Shown in pieces: positions 1-6,611 of a stretch of 9,555 nucleotides of DNA. Position 1 is the stretch's first letter. The number at the start of each line of letters is the position of its first letter. The notes beneath the pieces were generated by a model, which saw only the letters and a program-made list of their open reading frames with translations, had not been told where the DNA came from and ran no database searches. Origin of the DNA: an uncultured Cardiobacterium sp. Lineage in GTDB: Bacteria; Pseudomonadota; Gammaproteobacteria; Cardiobacteriales; Cardiobacteriaceae. The DNA is taken from positions 1 through 9,555 of the forward strand of contig NZ_CALJAH010000376.1 of NCBI RefSeq assembly GCF_938028185.1. Reading direction: 5' to 3'. The position numbers and the translations under genes were made by a program.

Positions 1-920
1 CGGGCGGCTTGCAGCCCCTCCAGCGCGGCATCCAGCGCCGCGCCGCCGTCGAGACACTGGTTGCACAGCAGCGCCAGGTCGCACCCCGCGTTCAGCGCCG
101 CGCAGGCGGCTTCGGCGTGGGTGAGCTGGCGGCCCTGCATCTGGCGCGCGGCGGCCATGCCCAAATCGTCGCTGACGATGGCGCCGTCAAAACCCAGCAG
201 GCCGCGCAGCACGTCTTGCAGCCAGTAGGGCGAAAAACCGGCGGGGCGCTCGTCCACTTGCGGGTAGATGACGTGCGCGGGCATGACGGCTGGAAGCGCC
301 AGGCCCAGCCAGCCGTAGGGCGCGGCATCGGCCTGAAGCAGCTCGGCCAGCGGCCGCCCGTCTTGCGGCAGGTGCGTGTGCGAATCGGCCTGCGTGTAGC
401 CGTGGCCGGGAAAGTGCTTGCCGCAGCCCTTCATGCCCGCCAGCAGCAGGCCGTGCAGCAGGCTTTTGGCCAGCTGGGCCGCCGCTTGCGGCTGCGGGTG
501 CAGGGCGCGGTCGCCAATCACGGCGCTTTGGCCCCAGTCCAGATCGAGCACGGGGGTGAACGAAAGATCAATGCCGCAGGCGCGCAGCTCGGCGGCGAGC
601 ACGTAGCCGCAAGCGGTGGCGGCGGCCAGCGCCTGCAGGGCGTCTTCCTCCCACAGGCGGCCCAGGGCGCGCATGGGCGGCAGCGGCGTGAAGCCCCCTT
701 CGCGAAAGCGCTGCACGCGGCCGCCTTCGTGATCGATGGCAATGAGCGCATCAGGCCGGATGGCGCGGATGGCCGCCGTCAGCGCCGCAATCTGCTGGCG
801 GCTTTGCCAGTTGCGCGTGAACAAAATGACGCCGCCCGCCAGCGGATGGGCGATGCGGCGGCGGTCGTCCGCCGTGAGGGCGGCGCCTGCGATGTCGATG
901 ATGAGCGGAGCGTGGGGCAT
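1..920 (-). CDS. nagZ: Beta-N-acetylhexosaminidase NagZ, 3' end cut by window edge
   Basis: Glycoside hydrolase family 3 enzyme of the cytoplasm. It removes N-acetylglucosamine from anhydromuropeptides during peptidoglycan recycling, a step that also feeds AmpR/AmpC signalling in some bacteria. The frame stays open from the ATG at 918-920 to the left edge, giving about 306 residues; the family is usually near 340-360, so roughly the last 35-50 are missing. Visible motifs are the substrate-binding IDHEGGRVQRFR (about residues 62-73), the flexible catalytic-His loop KHFPGHG followed by ADSH (168-181), and the nucleophile motif SDDLGM (250-255). Also typical are GGVILFTRNW near residue 29 and VMPAHVIYPQVD near 212. 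No good Shine-Dalgarno precedes the start. It lies 96 bp downstream of metE on the same strand. The wording resembles betaproteobacterial NagZ as I remember it, and leucine is mostly CTG, unlike genes further right. Family assignment is secure. Confidence 0.95.
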   Translation of the reverse strand, partial: MPHAPLIIDIAGAALTADDRRRIAHPLAGGVILFTRNWQSRQQIAALTAAIRAIRPDALIAIDHEGGRVQRFREGGFTPLPPMRALGRLWEEDALQALAAATACGYVLAAELRACGIDLSFTPVLDLDWGQSAVIGDRALHPQPQAAAQLAKSLLHGLLLAGMKGCGKHFPGHGYTQADSHTHLPQDGRPLAELLQADAAPYGWLGLALPAVMPAHVIYPQVDERPAGFSPYWLQDVLRGLLGFDGAIVSDDLGMAAARQMQGRQLTHAEAACAALNAGCDLALLCNQCLDGGAALDAALEGLQAA

Positions 921-1016
921 GAGCCGTGCGGGTGAAAAAACGAAGCCGCGATTGAATCAGAACCCTATCCGGCCTTCATCCGGCCCAAGGCCGCGCCCTG
1001 CCCCGCCCCGCCGCCG

Positions 1017-3320
1017 TCACGCCTTTGCTGGCGCCGTCTTTTGCGCCGTTTCCTGCCGCAGCTGCCGGGCAGCGGCCACCATGCGGGTCAGCGCGCCAAT
1101 GACTTCGGGCCACTGGCGGGTTTTCAGGCCGCAGTCCGGATTGACCCACAGGCGTTCGGGCGGAATGCGGCGGGCGGCCTGCCGCAGGCGCTGCACGATC
1201 TGCTCTTGCGTGGGCAGGTTGGGCGAGTGGATGTCGTACACGCCGGGGCCGATGTCGTTGGGGTAGTGAAAGTCCACAAAGGCGTCCAGCAGCTCCATGT
1301 CCGAGCGCGAGGCTTCGATGGTGATGACGTCGGCGTCCATCTGCGCGATGGCGCTGATGATGTCGTTGAACTCCGAGTAGCACATGTGGGTGTGGATTTG
1401 CGTTTCGTCGCGCACGCCGTTGGCGGCCAGGCGAAAGCACGCAATGGCCCAGTCCAGATACGCCGGCCACTGCTGGCGGCGCAGGGGCAGGCCCTCGCGC
1501 AGGGCCGGCTCGTCAATCTGGATGACGCCAATGCCCGCCTTTTCCAGATCCAGCACTTCTTCGCGGATGGCCAGCGCCAGCTGCTGGCAGGTGAGCGGGC
1601 GCGGCTGGTCGTCGCGCACGAATGACCAGTTGAGCAGGGTGACGGGGCCGGTGAGCATGCCCTTGACGGGGCGCGGCGTGAGCGACTGCGCCCATGTGGC
1701 CCATTCCAGCGTCATGGCATGCGGGCGGCGGATGTCGCCAAAGAGGATGGGCGGCTTGACGCAGCGCGAACCGTAGGACTGCACCCAGCCAAAGCGCGTG
1801 AAGGCATAGCCTTCAAGCTGCTCGCCAAAGTATTCGACCATGTCGTTGCGCTCGGCTTCGCCGTGGACGAGGACGTCGATGTCCAGTTCTTCCTGGATTT
1901 TCACGCATTCGCGGATGTCCGCCTGCATATCGGCGATGTACTGGGCTTCTGTAATCGCGCCTTTTTTGTAGTCGCTGCGTGATTTGCGGATTTCCGCCGT
2001 TTGCGGGAAGGAGCCGATGGTAGTGGTTGGGAACAGCGGCTGCTTGATGGCGGCGTGCTGTTTCGGCGCGCGCGCAGCGTAGGGCGATTTGCGGTCGCCC
2101 ATCTCTTTGGTGACGGCAGCGGTGCGTGCCTTGACTGCCGGGTTGTGGACGCGGCTGGATTCGCGGCGCGCCTTGTGCGCGGCGGCGTTGGCATCGAGTT
2201 CGGCTTTGACGCTGTCGCGGCCGCTGTCGAGCGCTTTTTTCAGGACGCGCAACTCTTCGAGTTTTTGCAGGGCGTAGGCGAGCCAGTTTTTGATTTCCGG
2301 GTCGAGGCTGTCTTCTTGGTCAAGGTCCACCGGCACGTGCAGGAGCGAGCTGGAGGGCGCGAGCCAGAGGCGGTCGCCGAGGCGGGCGCGGACGGGTTCG
2401 AGGGTGTCCAGCAGGTGGTTGAGGTCGGTTTTCCAGATGTTGCGGCCATCCACCACGCCGAGGGAGATGATTTTGGTCGCGGGCAGCAGGTCAACCAGTT
2501 TGTGAATTTCGCCGGGGGCGTTGATGGTGTCGAGGTGGACGCCATCAACCGGCAGGTCGTGCAGCAGGTTGAGGTTGTCGCCGAAGTCGCTGAAGTAGGT
2601 GGTGAGCAGGATTTTCGGCGTGGTGCGGTTCAGTTCGTGGTAGGCGGTTTTGACTGCTTGGCGCCAGTTTTTGTCCAGGGTGGTGACGAGGCAGGGCTCA
2701 TCCACCTGCACCCATTCCGCGCCCGCCTGCGCCAGTTCGTTCAGCAGTTGTTTGTAAACCGGCAGCAGGCGCTCCAGCAGGGCGAGGCGGTCACTGTCGT
2801 CCTTGCTTTTGCCGAGCCAGAGATAGGTGACCGGGCCGATGATGACCGGTTTGACGCTTTTCACACCGAGCGCTTGTGCTTCTTTGATTTGGTCGAGCAG
2901 GCGCTGCGGGTTGAGCTTGAAGCTGGTGTTGGCGTCAAATTCGGGGACGATGTAGTGATAGTTGCTGTTGAACCATTTGGTCATCTCGCCAGCGGCAACG
3001 CCTGCGCCCTTGTCAATCGGGCTGCGGCCGCGCGCGGTGCGGAAGAAGGCGTCCAGCTCGTCGCCGCCGCCTTCGTAGGCGCGCTTCGGCAGGTTGCCGA
3101 GGGTGACACTCATATCCAGCACGTGATCGTAGAGGGTGAAATCGCCGACCGGGACGTAGTCGAAACCGGCTTGGTTCTGCCAGTAGCGTGCGCGCAGCGC
3201 CTTGGCGACGTCTTGCAGTTCGGCGGCGGTGGTTTCGCCCTTCCAATACGCTTCCTGCGCGAATTTCAGTTCACGTTTCGCGCCGATACGCGGAAAGCCG
3301 AGGTTATGGATGACAGTCAT
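1017..3320 (-). CDS. metE: Cobalamin-independent methionine synthase MetE
   Basis: 5-methyltetrahydropteroyltriglutamate-homocysteine methyltransferase, the zinc enzyme making the last step of methionine synthesis in the cytoplasm without vitamin B12. I start it at the ATG at 3318-3320, 767 residues, against 753 in E. coli. An AGGAG lies 5 bases upstream and the protein then begins MTVIHNLGFPRIG as in the family; a longer in-frame start at 3374 has no such support and runs through the promoter. The N-terminal barrel is followed by a charged linker (about 375-430) and the catalytic barrel beginning near TTTIGSFPQT. The zinc ligands are all present: His645 and Cys647 in HTHMC, Glu669 in TIEASRSD, and Cys730 in NPDCGLKTR, each four residues beyond the E. 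coli numbering. It is divergent from metR, which probably activates it. Codon choice changes in the last third, where leucine becomes almost purely CTG (see findings). Confidence 0.98.
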   Translation of the reverse strand: MTVIHNLGFPRIGAKRELKFAQEAYWKGETTAAELQDVAKALRARYWQNQAGFDYVPVGDFTLYDHVLDMSVTLGNLPKRAYEGGGDELDAFFRTARGRSPIDKGAGVAAGEMTKWFNSNYHYIVPEFDANTSFKLNPQRLLDQIKEAQALGVKSVKPVIIGPVTYLWLGKSKDDSDRLALLERLLPVYKQLLNELAQAGAEWVQVDEPCLVTTLDKNWRQAVKTAYHELNRTTPKILLTTYFSDFGDNLNLLHDLPVDGVHLDTINAPGEIHKLVDLLPATKIISLGVVDGRNIWKTDLNHLLDTLEPVRARLGDRLWLAPSSSLLHVPVDLDQEDSLDPEIKNWLAYALQKLEELRVLKKALDSGRDSVKAELDANAAAHKARRESSRVHNPAVKARTAAVTKEMGDRKSPYAARAPKQHAAIKQPLFPTTTIGSFPQTAEIRKSRSDYKKGAITEAQYIADMQADIRECVKIQEELDIDVLVHGEAERNDMVEYFGEQLEGYAFTRFGWVQSYGSRCVKPPILFGDIRRPHAMTLEWATWAQSLTPRPVKGMLTGPVTLLNWSFVRDDQPRPLTCQQLALAIREEVLDLEKAGIGVIQIDEPALREGLPLRRQQWPAYLDWAIACFRLAANGVRDETQIHTHMCYSEFNDIISAIAQMDADVITIEASRSDMELLDAFVDFHYPNDIGPGVYDIHSPNLPTQEQIVQRLRQAARRIPPERLWVNPDCGLKTRQWPEVIGALTRMVAAARQLRQETAQKTAPAKA

Positions 3321-3353
3321 GGTTACTCCTGAAGAGGTTAATAGAGAGCGCGC

Positions 3354-3381
3354 ACTATAGCGGGCGGTTCCCATGATGCAA
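3354..3381 (-). promoter_or_regulatory. Probable metE promoter
   Basis: Reading leftward, a TTGCAT -35 element (3376-3381) and a TATAGT -10 element (3354-3359) are 16 bases apart. Transcription would start near 3347, leaving a leader of about 27 bases that contains the AGGAG before metE. The -35 element lies inside the left arm of the inverted repeat at 3375-3398, as expected for a regulated promoter. The leader is too short for a cobalamin or SAM riboswitch. Elements were found by eye. Confidence 0.65.
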
Positions 3382-3398
3382 AATGGTAAAATTGCATC
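3375..3398. promoter_or_regulatory. Operator-like inverted repeat between metE and metR
   Basis: Perfect 7-base arms, GATGCAA (3375-3381) and TTGCATC (3392-3398), flank a 10-base spacer. A second pair, CATGAT (3372-3377) and ATCATG (3401-3406), brackets them. The left arm overlaps the metE -35 element and the spacer contains the probable metR extended -10, so a bound protein could affect both directions. It is centred about 40 bp upstream of the inferred metE start, where a LysR-type regulator's activation site would lie. The arms do not match the known MetR consensus, so the bound protein is not established. Confidence 0.5.
3384..3392 (+). promoter_or_regulatory. Possible metR extended -10 promoter
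   Basis: TGGTAAAAT fits the extended -10 pattern TGNTANNNT and would start transcription near 3399, about 25 bases before the metR ATG. I see no good -35 element, which extended -10 promoters may lack. It faces the metE promoter and is only a few bases from that promoter's -35 element, so polymerase could hardly occupy both at once. Confidence 0.4.
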
Positions 3399-3404
3399 GA
3401 ATCA

Positions 3405-3417
3405 TGAAAAACGCTCA
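3405..3417. promoter_or_regulatory. Near-consensus MetR binding box
   Basis: TGAAAAACGCTCA matches the enterobacterial MetR consensus TGAANN(T/A)NNTTCA at all fixed positions but one: C replaces the first T of the right half. It is centred about 64 bp upstream of the inferred metE start, close to the -65 recognition site usual for LysR-type activators, and it lies within the inferred metR leader, where it could also serve autoregulation. The consensus is established for E. coli and Salmonella; its use here is inferred. Confidence 0.5.
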
Positions 3418-3423
3418 TAAGCC

Positions 3424-4305
3424 ATGCTCGAACGCCACCACCTGAACATCATCCGCGCCGTCATCGAACACGGCACCCTCACCAAGGCTGCCGAAAGCCT
3501 CTACCTCTCGCAATCGGCGCTGAGCCACACCATCAAAAAACTGGAAGAACAGCTCGGCGCGCCGCTGTGGCACAAAGAAGGACGCAACCTGCGCCTGACC
3601 CAGGCGGGCGAACGGCTGCACCGCTTCGCGCGCCGCGTGCTGCCGCAATTTGACCACCTCGAAGAACAGCTCGGCTACTACGCGCGCGGCCAAAGCGGGC
3701 TGTTACGCATCGGCATGGAATGTCACCCCTGCTACCAGTGGTTGCTGAAAACCGTCGCGCCCTATCTCGAAGCGTGGCCGCGCGTCGATGTCGATGTCAA
3801 ACAACAATTCCAGTTCAAGGGCGCGAGCGCGCTGCTTGCCTACGAAGTCGATGTCCTCATCACCCCCGACCCGGTACAAAGCGCCGGGCTGCATTTCCTT
3901 CCCGTCTTCCCTTACGAACAAGTGCTGGTGGTCGCGCGCGATCACCCGCTTTCGGCAAAAAGCGTGGCGCAACCGCAAGACCTCGCGCACGAAACCCTGC
4001 TGACCTACCCGGTGCCGGTGGAACGGCTCGACGTCTTCCAGCAGTTTTTGCTGCCTGCCGAACGCAGCGTTGCCGCACACCGCACCCTGGAAACCACCGA
4101 AATCCTGCTGCAAATGGTCGCCGCCAACCGAGGCGTGACCGCACTGCCGCACTGGCTCATCCGCGAACAGGCGGCGCACCTGCCGCTCGCCTGCCTGCGC
4201 CTCGGCGACGGCATCTACAAACACATCCACCTCGGCTTGCGCGCCGACGAGCGCCAGGTGGACTACATTGACGGCTTTATTGAAATCGCCAAGCGGGTGC
4301 GCTGA
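3424..4305 (+). CDS. metR: LysR-type methionine regulator MetR
   Basis: Transcriptional regulator that in enterobacteria activates metE and other methionine genes with homocysteine as co-effector. It has 293 residues, against 317 in E. coli MetR; the missing part is the variable C-terminal tail. The N-terminal LysR helix-turn-helix covers about residues 1-60 (GTLTKAAESLYLSQSALSHTIKKLEEQLG). Stretches shared with E. coli MetR rather than with LysR proteins in general are RIGMECHPCYQWL, the region around LLTYPV and ERLDVFQQFL, and LLQMVAANRGVTALPHW. The start is fixed: an in-frame TAA (3418-3420) lies one codon upstream, and the first residues align with the E. coli start. No strong Shine-Dalgarno is visible. 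Its divergent position next to metE is the classic metR arrangement and supports the name. Confidence 0.95.
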   Translation: MLERHHLNIIRAVIEHGTLTKAAESLYLSQSALSHTIKKLEEQLGAPLWHKEGRNLRLTQAGERLHRFARRVLPQFDHLEEQLGYYARGQSGLLRIGMECHPCYQWLLKTVAPYLEAWPRVDVDVKQQFQFKGASALLAYEVDVLITPDPVQSAGLHFLPVFPYEQVLVVARDHPLSAKSVAQPQDLAHETLLTYPVPVERLDVFQQFLLPAERSVAAHRTLETTEILLQMVAANRGVTALPHWLIREQAAHLPLACLRLGDGIYKHIHLGLRADERQVDYIDGFIEIAKRVR

Positions 4306-4339
4306 GGGCGGCACACCGCCTCGCAGTTGCCGCCTGTGC

Positions 4340-4366
4340 GCGGGCGTGGTAAAAAGCCCGCCTTTT
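4340..4366 (+). terminator. Probable rho-independent terminator of metR
   Basis: The stem GCGGGC (4340-4345) / GCCCGC (4356-4361) has a 10-base loop and is followed by CTTTT. An alternative hairpin overlaps it, pairing GGTAAAAAG (4348-4356) with CTTTTAACC (4362-4370) around CCCGC with one mismatch. A smaller stem, GGCGG/CCGCC (4307-4320), sits right after the metR stop codon. The site fits metR termination, but the T run is short and it ends only 16 bases before nosF, so some read-through into nosF is possible. Confidence 0.5.
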
Positions 4367-4382
4367 AACCACCGGAATCCCC

Positions 4383-5273
4383 ATGAGCGCCATTCTCGCC
4401 GCCCAACAGTTGCAAAAAACCTTCGCCGGATTCACCGCCGTCAGCGATGTGGACATCCACATTGACGCCGGGGAAACGGTCGCCCTCGCCGGGCATAACG
4501 GCGCGGGCAAGTCCACCCTGATGAAAATGCTGCTCGGTCTGCTGACGCCGACGCGCGGCAGCATCAGCATCAACGGCCATGCGGCGGGTAGCGTCGCCGC
4601 GCGGCAAATCATCGGCTATTTGCCGGAGACGGTCGCGCTGTATCCGAACATGACCGGCTTCGAAACGCTCGCCTTTTTCGCCAGCCTCAAAGGGTTGGGC
4701 AACGCGGGCAACCGCGAGTTGCTCGCCCGCGTCGGCATTCTGGAGGCGGCGGGCAAGCGCGTCGGTACCTATTCCAAGGGGATGCGGCAGCGTCTCGCGC
4801 TGGCACAAGCGCTGCTCGGCCAGCCGAAAATCCTCTTGCTGGACGAGCCGACCACCGGGCTTGACCCCGCCTCGCGTGCCGATTTTTACCGCATCCTCGC
4901 CGAACTGGCGGCGCAGGGGACGGCGATTCTGCTGTCCTCGCACGCGCTCGCCGAGCTGGCCGACCAGGCCGACCGCATTGTCATCATGAAAAACGGCGTC
5001 AAGACCGCCGACGGCAGTTTGCAGGCGCTGCGGCAGGACGCCGGATTGCCAACGCGGCTGCGCGTCTGGTTTGACGAGCCCACACCTGCCCTGCCCGCGC
5101 CGTGGCAGGCTGATGGTGCCGGGCAATGGTTTTGCGACTGCGCCGAGAGCGAGAAAACCGCGCTGCTCGGCGCGCTGTGGCAGGCGGGAACGCCGCGCAA
5201 CGTCGATATGTTGCCGCCCGCGCTCGATGATTTGTACGCCCATTTTTTGCGCCGCGAAGAAGCGGCGGTTTGA
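4383..5273 (+). CDS. nosF: NosF-like ABC transporter ATP-binding protein
   Basis: Cytoplasmic ATPase of the NosDFY complex, which helps assemble the copper centre of periplasmic nitrous oxide reductase; NosF energises the membrane protein NosY. The 296 residues show Walker A GHNGAGKST (37-45), a Q-loop region GYLPE (78-82) with no glutamine, the ABC signature YSKGMRQRLALAQALL (130-145), Walker B ILLLDEP (150-156), a D-loop ending LDP, and the switch histidine at 187 in LLSSH. GYLPE, YSKGMRQRL and the C-terminal ALDDLYAHFLRRE closely resemble Pseudomonas NosF as I recall it. The gene after it encodes a NosY-like permease, which supports the call. The start is the ATG just after a weak GGA. nosR, nosZ, nosD and nosL are not in the window, so another ABC export role cannot be excluded. 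Confidence 0.8.
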   Translation: MSAILAAQQLQKTFAGFTAVSDVDIHIDAGETVALAGHNGAGKSTLMKMLLGLLTPTRGSISINGHAAGSVAARQIIGYLPETVALYPNMTGFETLAFFASLKGLGNAGNRELLARVGILEAAGKRVGTYSKGMRQRLALAQALLGQPKILLLDEPTTGLDPASRADFYRILAELAAQGTAILLSSHALAELADQADRIVIMKNGVKTADGSLQALRQDAGLPTRLRVWFDEPTPALPAPWQADGAGQWFCDCAESEKTALLGALWQAGTPRNVDMLPPALDDLYAHFLRREEAAV

Positions 5274-5289
5274 TACCCGGATTTTATTG

Positions 5290-6105
5290 ATGAATACTTT
5301 ATTGACCCTCGCCCGCAAGGAATTGAAAGACGGGCTGCGTAACCGCTGGGTATTGGCGATTGCCATTCTGCTCGCCGCCTTTGCCCTGACGCTTGCTTTT
5401 CTCGGCAGCGCCCCCGCTGGCGAGACAAAAGCCAATGCGCTTGCCATTACCGTGGTGAGTCTGGCGACACTCAATATTTATTTGATTCCGTTGATTGCGT
5501 TATTGCTTTCTTATGATGCGATTGTCGGCGAGATTGAGCGCGGTACGATGGCGCTGCTTTTATCGTATCCGCTATCGCGCTGGCAGGTGGTTGCGGGCAA
5601 GTTTTTGGGACAAGGCGCGATTCTCGCCGTCGCCATTGCCATTGGTTATTGTGTCGCCGGGATTGCGGTGGCGCTGTTGCACAAAAATATTGGTTTTAGC
5701 TGGGCAGTTTGGCAGCCGTTTTTCAAGATGACTTTGACGACGTTATTGCTCGGCGCAGTTTTTTTGGCGATTGGTTATGTATTAAGCGCCATTGCCAAAC
5801 AGCGCGGCAGCGCAGCGGGAATGGCGATTGGCGTCTGGCTGTTTTTCGTGCTGCTCTATGATTTTGCCCTGCTCGGTGTGCTTATTGCCGACAAGGGGCA
5901 ACATATTGGCAAGGATTTGCTCAATGTGCTGTTGCTCGCCAATCCGACCGACACTTACCGTCTGCTCAATTTGAGCGGCAATATGGCGAGCGGTCTCGGT
6001 GCGCAGGGCGGCATTGCCCAGGGCGTGCTGGCGCTGGTGTTGCTGGTGTGGATTGCCGCTCCCTTGGCATTGGGGATTTTTTTGTTCCGGCGCAAGACGC
6101 TGTAA
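5290..6105 (+). CDS. nosY: NosY-like ABC-2 membrane permease
   Basis: Integral inner-membrane subunit expected to pair with the ATPase encoded 16 bases upstream. It has 271 residues with about six hydrophobic segments, near 20-39, 50-75, 108-130, 148-168, 178-199 and 241-265. The N-terminus LARKELKDGLRNRW, the loop YDAIVGEIERGTMALLLSYPL (about 75-95) and the late motif NPTDTYRLLNLSG (218-230) are the stretches I recognise from NosY of denitrifiers. I start it at the ATG at 5290, where the family's short cytoplasmic N-terminus begins; the frame extends further upstream only as an overlap with nosF. The ribosome-binding site is weak, so translation may be coupled to nosF. Third positions are visibly richer in A and T than in nosF, partly a result of many hydrophobic codons. 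Confidence 0.8.
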   Translation: MNTLLTLARKELKDGLRNRWVLAIAILLAAFALTLAFLGSAPAGETKANALAITVVSLATLNIYLIPLIALLLSYDAIVGEIERGTMALLLSYPLSRWQVVAGKFLGQGAILAVAIAIGYCVAGIAVALLHKNIGFSWAVWQPFFKMTLTTLLLGAVFLAIGYVLSAIAKQRGSAAGMAIGVWLFFVLLYDFALLGVLIADKGQHIGKDLLNVLLLANPTDTYRLLNLSGNMASGLGAQGGIAQGVLALVLLVWIAAPLALGIFLFRRKTL

Positions 6106-6122
6106 TTTTTTCGGGAGTTTTT

Positions 6123-6611
6123 ATGAAGATTTTTTTGCAGAAGTTTTTTGCTTTTGTCGTTGCTGGGGCGTGGTTCGCCGCCGATTATTTCAGCAAGATT
6201 TGGGCGCAATCGGAATTGGCCAACGGGGTGGTGATGCGCCTCACCAGTTGGATGAATTTCAAGCTCGCCTATAATGAGGGCGCGGCATTCAGTTTGTTTG
6301 CCGATGGCGGCGGCTGGCAGCGCTGGTTTTTTATGGGCGTCGCCATTCTGATTGGGCTGTGGTTGTGCTATGCAATTTTGTTTGAGCGTACCACCGGTCT
6401 GGTACGTTTCGCCTATGCCAGTATTTTGGGCGGTGCCATTGGCAATTTGTTTGACCGCATTGTTCACGGCAAGGTAGTCGATTTTATTAGCTGGCATATT
6501 GATAATGCCTATTGGCCGACGTTTAATGTCGCCGATGTCGGCATTTGCATGGGCGTCGGCTTTTTGATTATTGCCTGGTTTGTCGAGTGGCGCGCCGGGA
6601 GTCATTTGTGA
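6123..6611 (+). CDS. lspA: Lipoprotein signal peptidase LspA (signal peptidase II)
   Basis: Inner-membrane aspartyl protease that removes the signal peptide from lipidated prolipoproteins; the target of globomycin. It has 162 residues, normal for the family, with four hydrophobic segments near 8-28, 68-87, 95-110 and 138-156. The catalytic pair is Asp120 in KVVDF and Asp138 in FNVAD, spaced as in E. coli (18 apart). Other conserved blocks are the N-terminal D21 and SK, YNEGAAFS (50-57) and GGAIGNLFDR (103-112). The start at 6123 has a GGGAG five bases upstream; a longer frame would overlap nosY. It follows nosY by 17 bases and overlaps ansA by 4. The common ileS-lspA-fkpB-ispH neighbourhood is not seen here. 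Confidence 0.97.
   Translation: MKIFLQKFFAFVVAGAWFAADYFSKIWAQSELANGVVMRLTSWMNFKLAYNEGAAFSLFADGGGWQRWFFMGVAILIGLWLCYAILFERTTGLVRFAYASILGGAIGNLFDRIVHGKVVDFISWHIDNAYWPTFNVADVGICMGVGFLIIAWFVEWRAGSHL

Noticed and set aside
9..935. A 308-codon plus-strand open frame at the left end
   Set aside because: Shadow of nagZ; composition is repetitive A/G/R/Q and the minus strand carries the conserved NagZ motifs.
971..992. Hairpin GGCCTT...AAGGCC between metE and nagZ as a terminator
   Set aside because: Only six pairs with a 10-base loop and no T run following in the direction of metE transcription. The T run near 933-938 has no stable stem directly before it, so I could not support a terminator.
2001..3332. 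A 443-codon open frame on the plus strand, opposite metE
   Set aside because: It is the antisense shadow of metE in GC-rich DNA. The protein is low-complexity V/A/G/R/Q-rich with no recognisable domain, while the minus strand has a full MetE with all zinc ligands.
3321..3374. A longer MetE starting at 3374
   Set aside because: It would add 18 residues not present in the family, has no Shine-Dalgarno, and would run through the -10 element and the AGGAG that fits the 3320 start.
4365..5474. A 369-codon minus-strand open frame opposite nosF
   Set aside because: Shadow of nosF; it spans the nosF-nosY boundary, has an arginine-rich composition typical of reversed coding sequence, and shows no family motifs.
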